This document shows, piece by piece, positions 1 through 6,289 of a stretch of DNA of 8,318 bases; position 1 is the stretch's first letter, and every line of letters begins with the position of its first letter. The stretch spans positions 1-8,318 of the forward strand of contig JAKSSI010000049.1 in NCBI GenBank assembly GCA_024403175.1. Direction: 5' to 3'. Source of the DNA: Clostridia bacterium (lineage in GTDB: Bacteria; Bacillota_A; Clostridia; Peptostreptococcales; Anaerovoracaceae). The notes beneath the pieces were generated by a model. The model had not been told where the DNA came from, made no database searches, and worked only from the letters and a program-made list of their open reading frames with translations. A program made the translations under genes and the position numbers.

Positions 1-47
1 CGTGTTCGGGACTTGCACCCGTTAGAGCGCGCCCATGGCGCGCAAAC
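1..47 (-). mobile_element. 5' end of a group II intron (class C type), cut by the window edge
   Basis: Read on the minus strand from 47, the sequence starts GTTTGCGCGCCATGGG and goes on through CGCGCTCTAACGGGTG and CAAGTCCCGAACACG. As I remember the Oceanobacillus iheyensis group IIC intron, its 5' end is GUGUGCCCGGCAUGGG, then UGCAGUCUAUAGGGUG and AGAGUCCCGAAC. The two align without gaps over more than 40 nt and share the CATGGG, TCTA and GGGTG-AGTCCCGAAC blocks, so this is the base of domain I. The GUGYG start reads GTTTG here (one mismatch), which places the exon/intron border between 48 and 47. The exon side is an intrinsic terminator (54-80) on the same strand followed by TTATTA, the known target type of class C introns. 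The reverse transcriptase ORF and domains V/VI would lie beyond the left edge, so it cannot be told whether the copy is intact or only a 5' fragment. Confidence 0.8.
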
Positions 48-80
48 TAATAAAAAGGCGATTCATAACGAATCGCCTTT
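48..80 (-). terminator. Terminator of the tetR-family gene, and insertion target of the intron
   Basis: An 11-bp perfect stem (AAAGGCGATTC at 54-64 with GAATCGCCTTT at 70-80) closes a 5-nt loop. On the minus strand it begins 2 nt after the TAA of the regulator gene and is followed by TTATTA, after which the intron begins. On the plus strand it is followed by CTTTATTTT, so it may also act on transcripts entering from the left. The short T-tract on the minus side suggests that the intron replaced the rest of the original tract. Confidence 0.85.
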
Positions 81-82
81 CT

Positions 83-664
83 TTATTTTCTAAAGTGATC
101 AAGACTAAAGCCAACATGCTCTTTCAGCAAAGTGCGGATATCAATTTTCCCGTCGCTTCTGTACCAGGCAAATGTGGCACCTCTATAAGAATCTAGTATA
201 AAAGTTGTAAGCATATCAGGAGTTTTTTCGTTAGTAAATTCTCCGCTTTCAATTCCTTCTGAAACAAGTTTATAAAGAGCATCATAAAGTTTAGGCGAAG
301 TTTCTTTCTTCATTAAAACCCACATAGCAACTTCATAACCATCGTTTTCAAGAACCGTTGCAACAACCTTTGTAAAAAAGTTTACTATACGAGTATATGC
401 ACTTTCTCCAGAGATTGCAGCCTCATCTAAAACAAAATTATTTTTTTCAAATGTGTAGCATGAAAGCAAATCCAGTTTATCAGTAAAGAAATAATAAAAT
501 GTTCCAGTTGAAACATTGGCAGCTTCGGCAATTTCTCTGACGCCTACACCGTCAATTCCTTTTTTACAACTTAACTTATATCCTTCTGTCATCAATCTAT
601 CGCGACTGTTATCGTTATGATCTAATGACTTTGAAGTCTTTCTTTTTTTTCTTACTATTTCCAT
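83..664 (-). CDS. TetR/AcrR-family transcriptional regulator
   Basis: This 193-residue protein has the usual TetR length. Residues about 22-68 form the DNA-binding domain, with the helix-turn-helix core VREIAEAANVSTGTFYYFF (42-60) followed by the family's KxxLL-type segment (TDKLDLLSCY, 61-70). A very basic tail (KKRKTSKS) precedes it. Residues 75-193 are the variable ligand-binding and dimerisation region, so the effector cannot be read from sequence. The gene lies downstream of, and in the same direction as, the permease-hydrolase pair, but has its own TTGACA promoter (726-755) behind their terminator. The ATG at 664 has no clear Shine-Dalgarno sequence, and no in-frame ATG, GTG or TTG precedes it before a stop; later ATGs would cut into the HTH domain. 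A role as local repressor of the permease-hydrolase operon is inferred from proximity and from operator-like repeats at both promoters. Confidence 0.93.
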   Translation of the reverse strand: MEIVRKKRKTSKSLDHNDNSRDRLMTEGYKLSCKKGIDGVGVREIAEAANVSTGTFYYFFTDKLDLLSCYTFEKNNFVLDEAAISGESAYTRIVNFFTKVVATVLENDGYEVAMWVLMKKETSPKLYDALYKLVSEGIESGEFTNEKTPDMLTTFILDSYRGATFAWYRSDGKIDIRTLLKEHVGFSLDHFRK

Positions 665-708
665 ACTTATGCCAATTGAAATTTTTGCAAATCTTTAGGT
701 TCCTTATT

Positions 709-728
709 ATTAAAACACAATATAAAAC
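709..728 (-). promoter_or_regulatory. Possible weak operator at the tetR promoter
   Basis: The minus strand carries GTTTTATA (721-728) and GTTTTAAT (709-716), a direct repeat with a 12-bp period. The permease promoter carries GTTATATA twice with the same 12-bp period at the same place relative to its -10 box. GTTTTATA differs from GTTATATA at one base. In such AT-rich DNA this could be chance, so autoregulation is only suggested. Confidence 0.3.
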
Positions 729-755
729 ATACCACTTTAGAACTTCTTTTGTCAA
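726..755 (-). promoter_or_regulatory. Promoter of the tetR-family gene
   Basis: On the minus strand TTGACA (750-755, perfect -35) is followed after 18 bp by TATGTT (726-731, four of six matches to -10). It lies directly behind the T-tract of the hydrolase terminator, so the regulator is probably transcribed independently. The predicted start near 719 leaves a leader of about 55 nt. Confidence 0.6.
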
Positions 756-756
756 T

Positions 757-793
757 AAAAAGTCCCGCCAAAAGCCGTTTTCTTTAGCGGGAC
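757..793 (-). terminator. Terminator after the hydrolase gene
   Basis: GTCCCGC (762-768) pairs with GCGGGAC (787-793). The 18-nt loop holds a further AAAA/TTTT pairing (770-773 with 778-781). On the minus strand the stem is followed by TTTTTATT. It lies 9 nt after the hydrolase stop codon and separates the permease-hydrolase operon from the tetR gene. Confidence 0.85.
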
Positions 794-802
794 CATAAAT
801 AT

Positions 803-1627
803 TTATTTCATCAGTGTTGGACCATCTCGCAGAGCCTTTTCTGCAATATGAAGGAACATGTCTTCGTAGCGATGACGTGCTTCAACACCAATAACAAACG
901 GGTTTGCAACACCATCAACAATGTGATTAATTACTTCAAGTCTTTCAATTAAGTTGTCAACAAATGGGTGATTTGAAATTTCAACATCTACACCATATTC
1001 GTCGCAGATTTTGCGGAATTTAAAGAGTGAATTAATATAAACATTTGGGTCGCTCTCTGGAATAAGGCCTGTGCCTCCCCAAAGTGATGCCATATGAGGT
1101 CTGCCTTCATCTGTTACCTTAAAGATTAAGCTTATGCAGCCATCTGTATGACCCGGTGTTAAAACAGGAATGATTTCTGTTTCACCGAACTTAAGAATTT
1201 TACCGTCTTCAATGAATTCATCGATTTCGCAATTCATTGGTTCGAATTCAAACATCTGTGTTTTGGCTAAAGCTAAATCTTCTTTGCTGAGATAAACCTT
1301 GCAACCGTATTTTTCCTTAAAATATCCGCAGCGTCCGAAGTGATCTCCGTGTCCGTGTGTAATAACGATTGCCTTTAAATCTTTAGGGTCGTGGCCTAAA
1401 TCCTTAATACCGCGTTCAATGATATCCTGGCAACGATCATTAGTCCAAAGACAATCTATCAGAACTAATCCAATGCTTGTTTCAACAAGAAAGCAAGCTG
1501 TACCTTTGTCGCCAATAAAGCTAAGGTTATCAAAGAATTTTGTTGCCGGATATTCATCTGGCACCTGACCAATAAAGTTTGGCTTATGTGGATTTGGTTT
1601 ACGCCAACTTTTTACTGTATATTCCAT
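803..1627 (-). CDS. Metallo-beta-lactamase-fold hydrolase, second gene of permease operon
   Basis: A 274-residue cytoplasmic protein without a signal peptide. The metal site is complete: THGHGDH gives H91, H93, D95 and H96, TPGHTDG gives H160, and SNHP gives H220 as the likely last ligand. The core strand pattern (FLVETSIGLVLIDC, 46-59) and the WGGTG loop (183-187) also fit the fold and recall the class B3 branch (MBL-fold metal-dependent hydrolases). Lack of a signal peptide argues against a secreted beta-lactamase; members of the fold hydrolyse lactones, thioesters, phosphodiesters and other substrates. The gene starts 12 bp after the permease stop, with an AGGTAG-like ribosome binding site, so the two are surely co-transcribed. 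I infer that the hydrolase acts on the compound imported by the permease, or makes the anion that is exported. The substrate is unknown. Confidence 0.92.
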   Translation of the reverse strand: MEYTVKSWRKPNPHKPNFIGQVPDEYPATKFFDNLSFIGDKGTACFLVETSIGLVLIDCLWTNDRCQDIIERGIKDLGHDPKDLKAIVITHGHGDHFGRCGYFKEKYGCKVYLSKEDLALAKTQMFEFEPMNCEIDEFIEDGKILKFGETEIIPVLTPGHTDGCISLIFKVTDEGRPHMASLWGGTGLIPESDPNVYINSLFKFRKICDEYGVDVEISNHPFVDNLIERLEVINHIVDGVANPFVIGVEARHRYEDMFLHIAEKALRDGPTLMK

Positions 1628-1639
1628 AGTATCTACCTA

Positions 1640-2962
1640 TTAAATTCCCATAAGGTTTGGAACAATGTTGAATACACCAACTAATGCGAGTACTACATAG
1701 ATAGCGATGCATACGAAGGAGTACTTGATCATTCTTGGAGCAAGAGCTTCCTGCTGATCGTTTGGCATTGAAGAAAGAATCTGTGCACCCATAGCAGAGA
1801 GTGGAGATGTGGAACCACTTCCGATAGCACCAACGCAGATGCAAGCGATAAGAATTGAAATGTTAATTCCTGTAGCTGCGGAAACCTGTACTGCAACAGG
1901 GAACAGGAGTGGCATTACTGCGAAGAATGTTGCAACAAAGCTTAAACCTGCAGAACAGAATACAAATACTGCTGGAACCATAAATACAGGTACGTTACTT
2001 GTAATGAAGTTTCCAAGGAGTGTACCAAGACCAGCATATCCTGCAACGTCTACGAGAAGCATTACGCCGGAAAGTGTAACAATGATAGTCCATGGAACTC
2101 TCTGAAGCTGCTGATTAAAGTTGGAAATCTTAAGAGCAGATGCAATGAAAGCCATAAGTGGGAATACTGTGTTGATATTGATAATACCTGTAAGCTTTGT
2201 GAGGAAAGCACCGCCAATAACTGTCTTAAGAACTGGAATGACAGAAAGAAGAAGAATTGTTGTAACAAAAATTCTGAAAGCAATCTTCTGGTCACGGTTG
2301 AATGTAAGATCTTCTGACATATCAAGTTCAATAGTCTTATTCTTGAATCCCTTGAATACGATTAATGTAATAACTACCATTATTACAGCCCAGATCATCA
2401 TATTGATCCAGATTGCTGTCTGCATCTTCATTGGATCTGCTACGCCGTTAGCAGTTGCAAGACCCATAATGAAGTTACCAGTTACAGTTGTCCATGGGTT
2501 TGCACTTCCGATAGGAATAGAGAAAGAGAATAACATGCAAGCAATCATCATATCAATGCCTGCCATCATGCAGATAACAGCAACTGCAGGTCCGATAACG
2601 AACATTACAGAAGATTCTGCAACAGTGGAAATGAGTGCGATAGCAAGTAAGCAAGCAAATGGGAGAAGAATAGTCTTACCCTTTGTTGCGCGAATGATAC
2701 GCTTACTTAAGATTGTAAGCATACCTGTTTCTGCTAAAGTGTTAAAGAGTGGAACACCGAACATGAAAACAAAAATGATGGAAAGTGGAAGACCGGATAA
2801 AATCTGGTTTGTAGATTGTCCTAACATTCCTACACCAATAAGGAATGCAAAGAAAATGCTTGTCACACCAATGTGAATCTTTGCTTTAATGTTCAAAACG
2901 ATAGAAATAATAAGTCCGACAACACATGCCAATAACGCAGGCATATTAATAGCTGTATCCAT
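1640..2962 (-). CDS. SLC13/MatC-like permease of the ion transporter superfamily
   Basis: A 440-residue, very hydrophobic protein with about 12 membrane segments (roughly 8-24, 29-47, 57-77, 98-136, 139-155, 183-205, 228-246, 263-279, 291-308, 325-362, 367-386 and 412-432). The N-terminus (KAKIHIGVTSIFFAFLIGVG) resembles the N-terminal domain of MatC-type dicarboxylate carriers. Two halves each carry a polar, Ser/Thr/Gly-rich re-entrant motif, SIPIGSANPWTTVTGN (148-163) and GAIGSGSTSPLSAMG (379-393 region), as in the substrate and sodium sites of SLC13/DASS-type carriers. A hydrophilic loop (205-227) separates the halves. Import of an organic anion, probably a carboxylate and driven by Na+ or H+, is the likely role; the exact substrate cannot be read. 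ATG at 2962 follows AAGGAG with 7-nt spacing, a strong start. It is the first gene of the operon with the hydrolase and has a well-marked promoter and operator. Confidence 0.88.
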   Translation of the reverse strand: MDTAINMPALLACVVGLIISIVLNIKAKIHIGVTSIFFAFLIGVGMLGQSTNQILSGLPLSIIFVFMFGVPLFNTLAETGMLTILSKRIIRATKGKTILLPFACLLAIALISTVAESSVMFVIGPAVAVICMMAGIDMMIACMLFSFSIPIGSANPWTTVTGNFIMGLATANGVADPMKMQTAIWINMMIWAVIMVVITLIVFKGFKNKTIELDMSEDLTFNRDQKIAFRIFVTTILLLSVIPVLKTVIGGAFLTKLTGIININTVFPLMAFIASALKISNFNQQLQRVPWTIIVTLSGVMLLVDVAGYAGLGTLLGNFITSNVPVFMVPAVFVFCSAGLSFVATFFAVMPLLFPVAVQVSAATGINISILIACICVGAIGSGSTSPLSAMGAQILSSMPNDQQEALAPRMIKYSFVCIAIYVVLALVGVFNIVPNLMGI

Positions 2963-2984
2963 ACTTTTTCTCCTTTTCTAGATT

Positions 2985-3014
2985 TATATAACAGTCTATA
3001 TAACGTGTTATATA
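2985..3014 (-). promoter_or_regulatory. Operator-like palindrome plus extra half-site before the permease gene
   Basis: TATATAAC (2997-3004) and GTTATATA (3007-3014) form a perfect 8-bp inverted repeat around GT. A third copy, TATATAAC at 2985-2992, repeats the first arm with a 12-bp period. The block covers the predicted transcription start, just downstream of the -10 box, where a bound repressor would block initiation. The neighbouring TetR-family regulator is the natural candidate to bind it. AGTCT (2993-2997) and AGACT (3026-3030) give a further outer symmetry. Confidence 0.65.
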
Positions 3015-3015
3015 A

Positions 3016-3044
3016 TTTGTAACACAGACTAAAAAGTTTGTCAA
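3016..3044 (-). promoter_or_regulatory. Promoter of the permease-hydrolase operon
   Basis: On the minus strand TTGACA (3039-3044, perfect -35) is followed after exactly 17 bp by TACAAA (3016-3021, four of six matches to -10). The predicted start near 3009 falls inside the palindrome at 2997-3014. The leader to the ATG at 2962 is about 47 nt and ends with the AAGGAG ribosome binding site. Confidence 0.6.
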
Positions 3045-3057
3045 CAAAAAAACAATC

Positions 3058-3088
3058 GAAAAGCGGATAGATTTTTAATCTATCCGCT
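3058..3088 (-). terminator. Terminator of the EAL-domain gene
   Basis: AGCGGATAGAT (3062-3072) pairs over 11 bp with ATCTATCCGCT (3078-3088) around a 5-nt loop. On the minus strand it is followed by TTTTCGATTGTTTTTTT. It lies 29 nt beyond the stop codon of the EAL-domain gene and directly upstream of the permease promoter, insulating the two units. Confidence 0.88.
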
Positions 3089-3117
3089 CAAAGTCATAAG
3101 TTGCAACAATTATTATC

Positions 3118-5658
3118 TTATTTTGATTCAGTAACAGGCTTTACAAATGCATATACCTGCAAGCCCTGATTCTTACTATGCCTTATATAGTAGGTTGAGA
3201 AGTTTGTAAGAACAGGTTCGTCCTTGAGTCTAAACATTATAGTCAAATCTTCATGATAAATTGCTTTTTGATAAGCATCCTTTAATCTTTCCTTATCAAA
3301 GAATTTCAAAAATGCCTGTTTATCCTCTTCTGTTGTGGTTCGATTTTCTACAGTTCTGTGAATACTTTCATCTAAATTCATAGACTGGGCATCTTGATGA
3401 ATAAGAGAATTTCGTTCAGTTACGTAGTAAACAATATTTCTATCCAAATCCATACAAAGTGTCATTGTGGACATAGATTTTAAAACATCAAAGAATGCTA
3501 AACTCTGCTCTCTGAATGCTGTAATATCCTCGACCTGACCATAGAACATCTTCTTTCCATTATCTTCTTTAAGGAAGAAGAATTGCATATGGAACCAGAA
3601 CACACTGTTATCTGATTTATAGAATCTAATTTCGCAGCTGCCGCCATTCACAGCATCTTTTTCTGCAACTTCTAGAGCGTTATAAAGAATAGGCCAATCC
3701 GCCTTAACAACGTAATTCTGGATAGATGAAATACGAGTGTCCATCTTTGTGTCGCCTATAGCTTTATAGAACATCTCGTTGAATCTTGTAATAGTTAAAT
3801 CTTTTCCATCTAATGAATAATATGCAACAGCACCCAAAATATGATTAAGCATACTGCCTGTAAACATATTTTCATTTAAGAATTCCTTAGCATGGAATAA
3901 ATCTGTTATTCTTGCCTTGTAATTGTCTAACTCAATGTTTTCTCTGTTCTCAATAAGTTTTTCAAAATCTTCTACAGGCATAGGCTTATAGAAATAGAAA
4001 CCTTGAACATAGCGGCAACCCAAAGTATTAAGGAACTTAACTTGTTCTTCTGTTGCTACGCCCTCTACAATTACAGGCACTTCAAGACCACGAGCCATAC
4101 TCATAATAGATTCGACTATACTGATACCCTTCTTGCTTAAGCTGTTTTCTTTTTGCATAAAATCCATCTCGAGTTTAATAACATCGGCATTAATTTTATC
4201 AAGCATATTAAGAGATGAATAACCCGAACCAAAGTCGTCTAAAAGAACAGTAAATCCCCTGCTCTTTAAATCATCAATTGTCTTTGAAATACTATCAAAG
4301 TTATCAGCAAATGCAGTTTCTGTAATTTCAATTTTAAGAAACTTTGGCGGAATATTAAAGCGTTCAGTAAGTGCATACATATACGCTGCAATATCCATAG
4401 ATAGCAAATCCACCTGAGATACATTTACTGAAATAGGAACTGGCTCAATGTTTCTATCCATAAGGCTTCTAAGCCACTTGCAGACGTTTTCCCAGACCTT
4501 CTTATCAAGTTCTGTAATAAAGCCGCTGGCTTCGAGCATAGGGATAAAGAAACCAGGAACAAGCAAAGATCCATCTTCAGCAAACCATCTTGCAAGAGCT
4601 TCGCAGCCCATTATTTTCCCAGTAGTTAAATTGCACTGTGGCTGAATGTAGAATTTGATTTCGTCATTCTTAAGAGCATCTTGGAACTTCATTAAGAGTT
4701 CAAGATTATCACGAGTTCTTATATATTTTTTTGAATCGAAATATTGAACACGATTTGCATAAGTTTTCTTTGCTTCTTCTGCGGCAATTTTTGCTCTGTC
4801 GTAAGTACTTAAATCTGGTTTTGTATCATCTTCTAAAACACATACACCAAAGGCTGGAAGGAAACCTGCCATATTACCATAGGAACCGACAATGGATCTA
4901 ATCTCATCGTACATTTCCTGAATGCGCGCCTTATCAAATCTTGTAAACAATGCAAAGTGGTCGCGGCCAAAATATACCGCAACAGCATCCTCTGTAGTTT
5001 CAATATTTTTTAGATAGGAACCAACAAGCCCGAGAAGATATTCTCCACGCGATAAACCAAACCAAGCATTGAATATCTTAAAGTGCTGAATATCGATTGC
5101 AATGCAGCACCAAGGACCTTTTTTAGAATTAACAAGCCCAAGTGTATGTACGATAAAACTATCGCCAAGTCTTAAACCTGTTATAGGATTTCTGGATTCT
5201 GAATTGAACATAACAGAAGGTTTGCCTTCAATTCTGTCATGTCTATTTTGAATATCAAAAATATAGAAATAAATTTTATCCTCAGGGACACCGTTTTCTT
5301 TGCCAGATACGCCGAAGTACTCAACCCATCTATAGGATCCGTCTTCCATCTTCTGCCTAAACTCGGCTCTGATAATACCGTTCAAAGACGCATTAACCCT
5401 ATCCTTCATAGTTGAAGGATCCATAAATTCTACATATCCTTTGTCTTCGGGATGAACTAAATTGTCTTTAGCAAATTGATACATCCCTGAGTACGAACCG
5501 GACATAACTGGAACATAGTACTTGTTTCGTACATGATAAATGTTATGAATATAGTCTTTATCAAGATCTATTTCAAACTTTTCATCGAATGCTGTTCCGT
5601 CTAAATAGTCCGCTGCGACAAAATCCTTGTCGTTAATGTGCAAATCAAACGTTGTCAT
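3118..5658 (-). CDS. PAS-GGDEF(degenerate)-EAL-PAS c-di-GMP phosphodiesterase-type protein
   Basis: From the ATG at 5658 the protein has 846 residues and no membrane segment. An N-terminal PAS-like region (about 25-145) contains DGSYRWVEYFG, as in PAS_3 domains. A GGDEF fold (about 155-310) carries GRDHF (231-235) where active cyclases have GG(D/E)EF, and lacks an RxxD inhibitory site; it is surely not a cyclase and may bind GTP as a regulatory domain. The EAL domain (about 326-573) keeps its catalytic set: E353 of CEALAR, N412 of SVNVSQ, E444 of EITE, D474 and D475 of LLDDFGSGYSSL, K495, E532 of VEGVA and Q552 of QGF. The usual KxD aspartate is Glu (E497), a mild change. The C-terminus (about 600-846) holds one clear PAS domain ending in GQVEDITAF and a second PAS-like segment. 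It most likely degrades c-di-GMP under control of sensed signals. An in-frame GTG exists at 5709, but it lies upstream of the predicted -10 box, while the ATG at 5658 has AGAGG 7 nt before it. Confidence 0.93.
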   Translation of the reverse strand: MTTFDLHINDKDFVAADYLDGTAFDEKFEIDLDKDYIHNIYHVRNKYYVPVMSGSYSGMYQFAKDNLVHPEDKGYVEFMDPSTMKDRVNASLNGIIRAEFRQKMEDGSYRWVEYFGVSGKENGVPEDKIYFYIFDIQNRHDRIEGKPSVMFNSESRNPITGLRLGDSFIVHTLGLVNSKKGPWCCIAIDIQHFKIFNAWFGLSRGEYLLGLVGSYLKNIETTEDAVAVYFGRDHFALFTRFDKARIQEMYDEIRSIVGSYGNMAGFLPAFGVCVLEDDTKPDLSTYDRAKIAAEEAKKTYANRVQYFDSKKYIRTRDNLELLMKFQDALKNDEIKFYIQPQCNLTTGKIMGCEALARWFAEDGSLLVPGFFIPMLEASGFITELDKKVWENVCKWLRSLMDRNIEPVPISVNVSQVDLLSMDIAAYMYALTERFNIPPKFLKIEITETAFADNFDSISKTIDDLKSRGFTVLLDDFGSGYSSLNMLDKINADVIKLEMDFMQKENSLSKKGISIVESIMSMARGLEVPVIVEGVATEEQVKFLNTLGCRYVQGFYFYKPMPVEDFEKLIENRENIELDNYKARITDLFHAKEFLNENMFTGSMLNHILGAVAYYSLDGKDLTITRFNEMFYKAIGDTKMDTRISSIQNYVVKADWPILYNALEVAEKDAVNGGSCEIRFYKSDNSVFWFHMQFFFLKEDNGKKMFYGQVEDITAFREQSLAFFDVLKSMSTMTLCMDLDRNIVYYVTERNSLIHQDAQSMNLDESIHRTVENRTTTEEDKQAFLKFFDKERLKDAYQKAIYHEDLTIMFRLKDEPVLTNFSTYYIRHSKNQGLQVYAFVKPVTESK

Positions 5659-5698
5659 AAGCAAACCTCTTATGCTTCGATTTAACCCCTTCATTATT

Positions 5699-5728
5699 AT
5701 GATACTCACTTGATATGCATTTTGTAAA
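5699..5728 (-). promoter_or_regulatory. Promoter of the EAL-domain gene
   Basis: On the minus strand TTTACA (5723-5728, five of six matches to -35) is followed after 18 bp by TATCAT (5699-5704, five of six matches to -10). The start would lie near 5692, giving a leader of about 34 nt to the ATG at 5658. This supports that ATG over the upstream GTG at 5709. Confidence 0.6.
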
Positions 5729-5748
5729 GGTTATTTAGCACGAAAATA

Positions 5749-5780
5749 TTGCCAAGAGCATCCTTTTTTTATAGTATAAT
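5749..5780 (+). promoter_or_regulatory. Promoter of the cyclophilin-DUF218 operon
   Basis: A perfect -10 box, TATAAT (5775-5780), lies 32 bp before the ATG at 5813. The best -35 candidate, TTGCCA (5749-5754), is 20 bp away from it, which is long; it is 15 bp from the overlapping TATAGT (5770-5775). The -10 call is firmer than the -35. The promoter is divergent from that of the EAL-domain gene. Confidence 0.55.
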
Positions 5781-5812
5781 AAAGGAAATAATCACATAAA
5801 GGAGATTAAAAT

Positions 5813-6289
5813 ATGAAGCAGTTTAAAATTACAATGGATAACGACGATGTTATGATCGGCGAACTCTACGAAGATATTGCACCAGAAACAGTAGCTAACT
5901 TTGAAAAGCTTGTTACATCCGGTTTCTATAATGGACTTACTTTCCACAGAGTCATTCCTGGATTTATGATTCAGGGTGGTTGCCCTCTTGGAAATGGTAC
6001 AGGCGGCCCAGGCTGGAACATCAAGGGTGAATTCACAATGAATGGTTTTAAGAACGACCTTAAGCACACAAGAGGTGTTCTTTCTATGGCAAGAGCTATG
6101 AATCCTAACTCTGCTGGTTCTCAGTTCTTCATTATGGTAGCTGATGCTCCACATCTTGACGGACAGTATGCAGCTTTCGGTAAGATTACTGAAGGTATGG
6201 ATGCTGCTGATAGAATCGTAAGCGTTCCTACAAACTTTATGGACGCTCCTCTTCAGAAGGTAGTTATTAAGACTATCGAAATGCTCTAG
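5813..6289 (+). CDS. Peptidyl-prolyl cis-trans isomerase, cyclophilin type
   Basis: A 158-residue single-domain cyclophilin without signal peptide, so it acts in the cytoplasm in proline isomerisation during protein folding. The core FHRVIPGFMIQGG (44-56) supplies catalytic R46, with F51 and Q54. RGVLSMARAMNPNSAGSQFFI (87-107 region) and LDGQYAAFGKI (115-125) complete the family signature. The position equivalent to Trp121 of human cyclophilin A is His114 and the equivalent of His126 is Tyr119, common changes in bacterial cyclophilins that usually mean low cyclosporin affinity. The ATG follows AAAGGAGA with good spacing. The gene ends in TAG followed at once by TGA, and the G of TAG is the first base of the next gene's GTG, so translation of the two is likely coupled. 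Confidence 0.96.
   Translation: MKQFKITMDNDDVMIGELYEDIAPETVANFEKLVTSGFYNGLTFHRVIPGFMIQGGCPLGNGTGGPGWNIKGEFTMNGFKNDLKHTRGVLSMARAMNPNSAGSQFFIMVADAPHLDGQYAAFGKITEGMDAADRIVSVPTNFMDAPLQKVVIKTIEML

Noticed and set aside
1..47. The TGCAAGT loop between CGGG and CCCG on the minus strand first looked like the T-arm of a tRNA.
   Set aside because: The T-loop lacks the TTC signature, no acceptor or anticodon stem can be drawn, and the upstream side is a terminator. The group II intron start explains the whole stretch better.
803..1627. Annotation as a true secreted class B3 beta-lactamase.
   Set aside because: There is no signal peptide, and the operon context with a permease and TetR regulator points to metabolism. 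The metal motif alone does not show antibiotic hydrolysis.
2121..2876. A 251-codon open frame on the plus strand.
   Set aside because: It is the antisense of the permease gene. Its product is a low-complexity mirror of membrane segments, without a ribosome binding site or known domain.
5659..5709. A 17-residue N-terminal extension of the EAL protein from a GTG at 5709.
   Set aside because: The GTG lies upstream of the predicted -10 box and lacks a ribosome binding site, while the ATG at 5658 has AGAGG at the right distance.
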